The notes beneath the pieces were generated by a model, which was given only the letters and a program-made list of their open reading frames with translations, was not told the origin of the DNA and ran no database searches. The position numbers and the translations under genes are program-made. Below are positions 13,431 through 13,855 of a stretch of 13,855 bases of DNA, in pieces. Every line of letters begins with the position of its first letter. Within the stretch, counting starts at the first letter, position 1. This stretch comes from Ignavibacteriota bacterium (lineage in GTDB: Bacteria > Bacteroidota > UBA10030 > JAHEZR01). The stretch is from the NCBI GenBank assembly GCA_023251005.1, contig JAHEZR010000015.1, positions 1-13,855 on the forward strand. Reading direction: 5' to 3'.

Positions 13431-13855
13431 CTAGACTTGCTTCTCTCGATAGAACGTAATGAGGTCCGTTCCTTTCGGCTTCACACCAAGCTGACGCAGC
13501 ATCGTCACAATCTGGCCTCGATGATAAGTCGAGTGGTTGACAACATGCTGCATCATTTGCCAGAGCGGATTCGAGAATTGCTTCCCTTCTGTCGTCTGAT
13601 ACGTGACGACGGCTGCGAGGTTTTCCTCTGTAAGATTTCCCACGAATTCTCCCATTTGCTGTTCAACCTCGTCCCATTTCTGCCGTACGGCAGGTATCGT
13701 TGGGTAATCTGGCGGGTCGAGGAGCTTGAAAACCGGCTGACCGATCCAGCGCGAGAGCCAAATGTGTTCAGCACCGATGATGTGGACAAGCGTGCCGTGA
13801 ATCCCTCCATGACTCGAGCCGAGGTTCTCAGTGAACTGCTCTTGAGTAAGTGTTT
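13431..13855 (-). CDS. DinB/YfiT-fold protein (5' end outside window)
   Basis: The minus-strand frame is open from the right edge to the TAG at 13431, giving about 141 C-terminal residues of a protein usually 150-170 long, so only a short N-terminal part is missing. DinB-fold proteins are four-helix bundles that often bind a metal through three histidines; many act as thiol transferases or detoxifying hydrolases, but most are uncharacterised. All three expected histidines are seen: one in TLVHIIGAEHIWLSRW and two in NHSTYHRGQIVTMLRQLG. The ending TDLITFYREKQV is typical of the family. An internal ATG at 13655 would drop the first histidine and is not the start. The specific substrate cannot be named, and no terminator with a T-run follows it. 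Confidence 0.88.
   Translation of the reverse strand, partial: TLTQEQFTENLGSSHGGIHGTLVHIIGAEHIWLSRWIGQPVFKLLDPPDYPTIPAVRQKWDEVEQQMGEFVGNLTEENLAAVVTYQTTEGKQFSNPLWQMMQHVVNHSTYHRGQIVTMLRQLGVKPKGTDLITFYREKQV

Noticed and set aside
13553..13810. 85-codon minus-strand frame overlapping the DinB-fold gene
   Set aside because: The neighbouring frame is open to the window edge and encodes the full set of DinB histidines, so this one is a shadow.

Overview
The window reads as ordinary chromosome from a free-living bacterium with roughly balanced GC content. No mobile element, rRNA, tRNA or CRISPR array was seen. Gene content hints at the Bacteroidota/Chlorobiota side of the tree (for example Ignavibacteria-like groups): an archaeal-type Ogg2 glycosylase, a double-length ThyX-like protein, a predicted exported protein whose mature end would begin with Gln, and candidate promoters compatible with the TTG/TAnnTTTG pattern of Bacteroidota. 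Clear Shine-Dalgarno sites before several genes argue against a typical Bacteroidetes species. This placement is inference.

Left part (1-3908, + strand). The window opens inside an Nramp-type divalent metal transporter (N-terminus cut off). It is followed by a three-gene envelope-stress unit: an ECF sigma factor, a zinc-finger anti-sigma factor with one membrane segment, and an exported TPR plus HEAT-repeat protein.

Middle part (8813-3953, - strand). Five genes run in one direction with small gaps: mutT, mutY, an Ogg2-type 8-oxoguanine glycosylase, a lysine-dehydrogenase/saccharopine-dehydrogenase-like enzyme, and an AMIN-domain N-acetylmuramoyl-L-alanine amidase. The first three form a complete 'GO' system: nucleotide-pool cleansing, removal of A opposite 8-oxoG, and removal of 8-oxoG itself. 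A promoter-like TTG-N20-TATCTTTG element lies just before mutT.

Right part (8946-13855, - strand). Next come a 554-residue tandem ThyX-like protein of uncertain activity, a GAF plus PP2C/SpoIIE-type phosphatase, a four-helix membrane protein of unknown function followed by two stacked hairpin terminators, a roughly 730-base stretch without a convincing gene, and the C-terminal part of a DinB-fold protein cut by the right edge. The thyX-like and phosphatase genes are preceded by promoter-like elements with the same TTG-N20-TAT spacing as mutT.

The genes fall into three themes: envelope maintenance (sigma unit, amidase), protection of DNA and nucleotide pools from oxidation (GO genes, ThyX-like), and signalling (phosphatase). 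No clearly new defence or mobile system was found. The best leads are the GO operon with a MutY lacking the usual C-terminal domain, the ThyX-like protein with its signature split between two halves, and the four-GANTC palindrome upstream of it.
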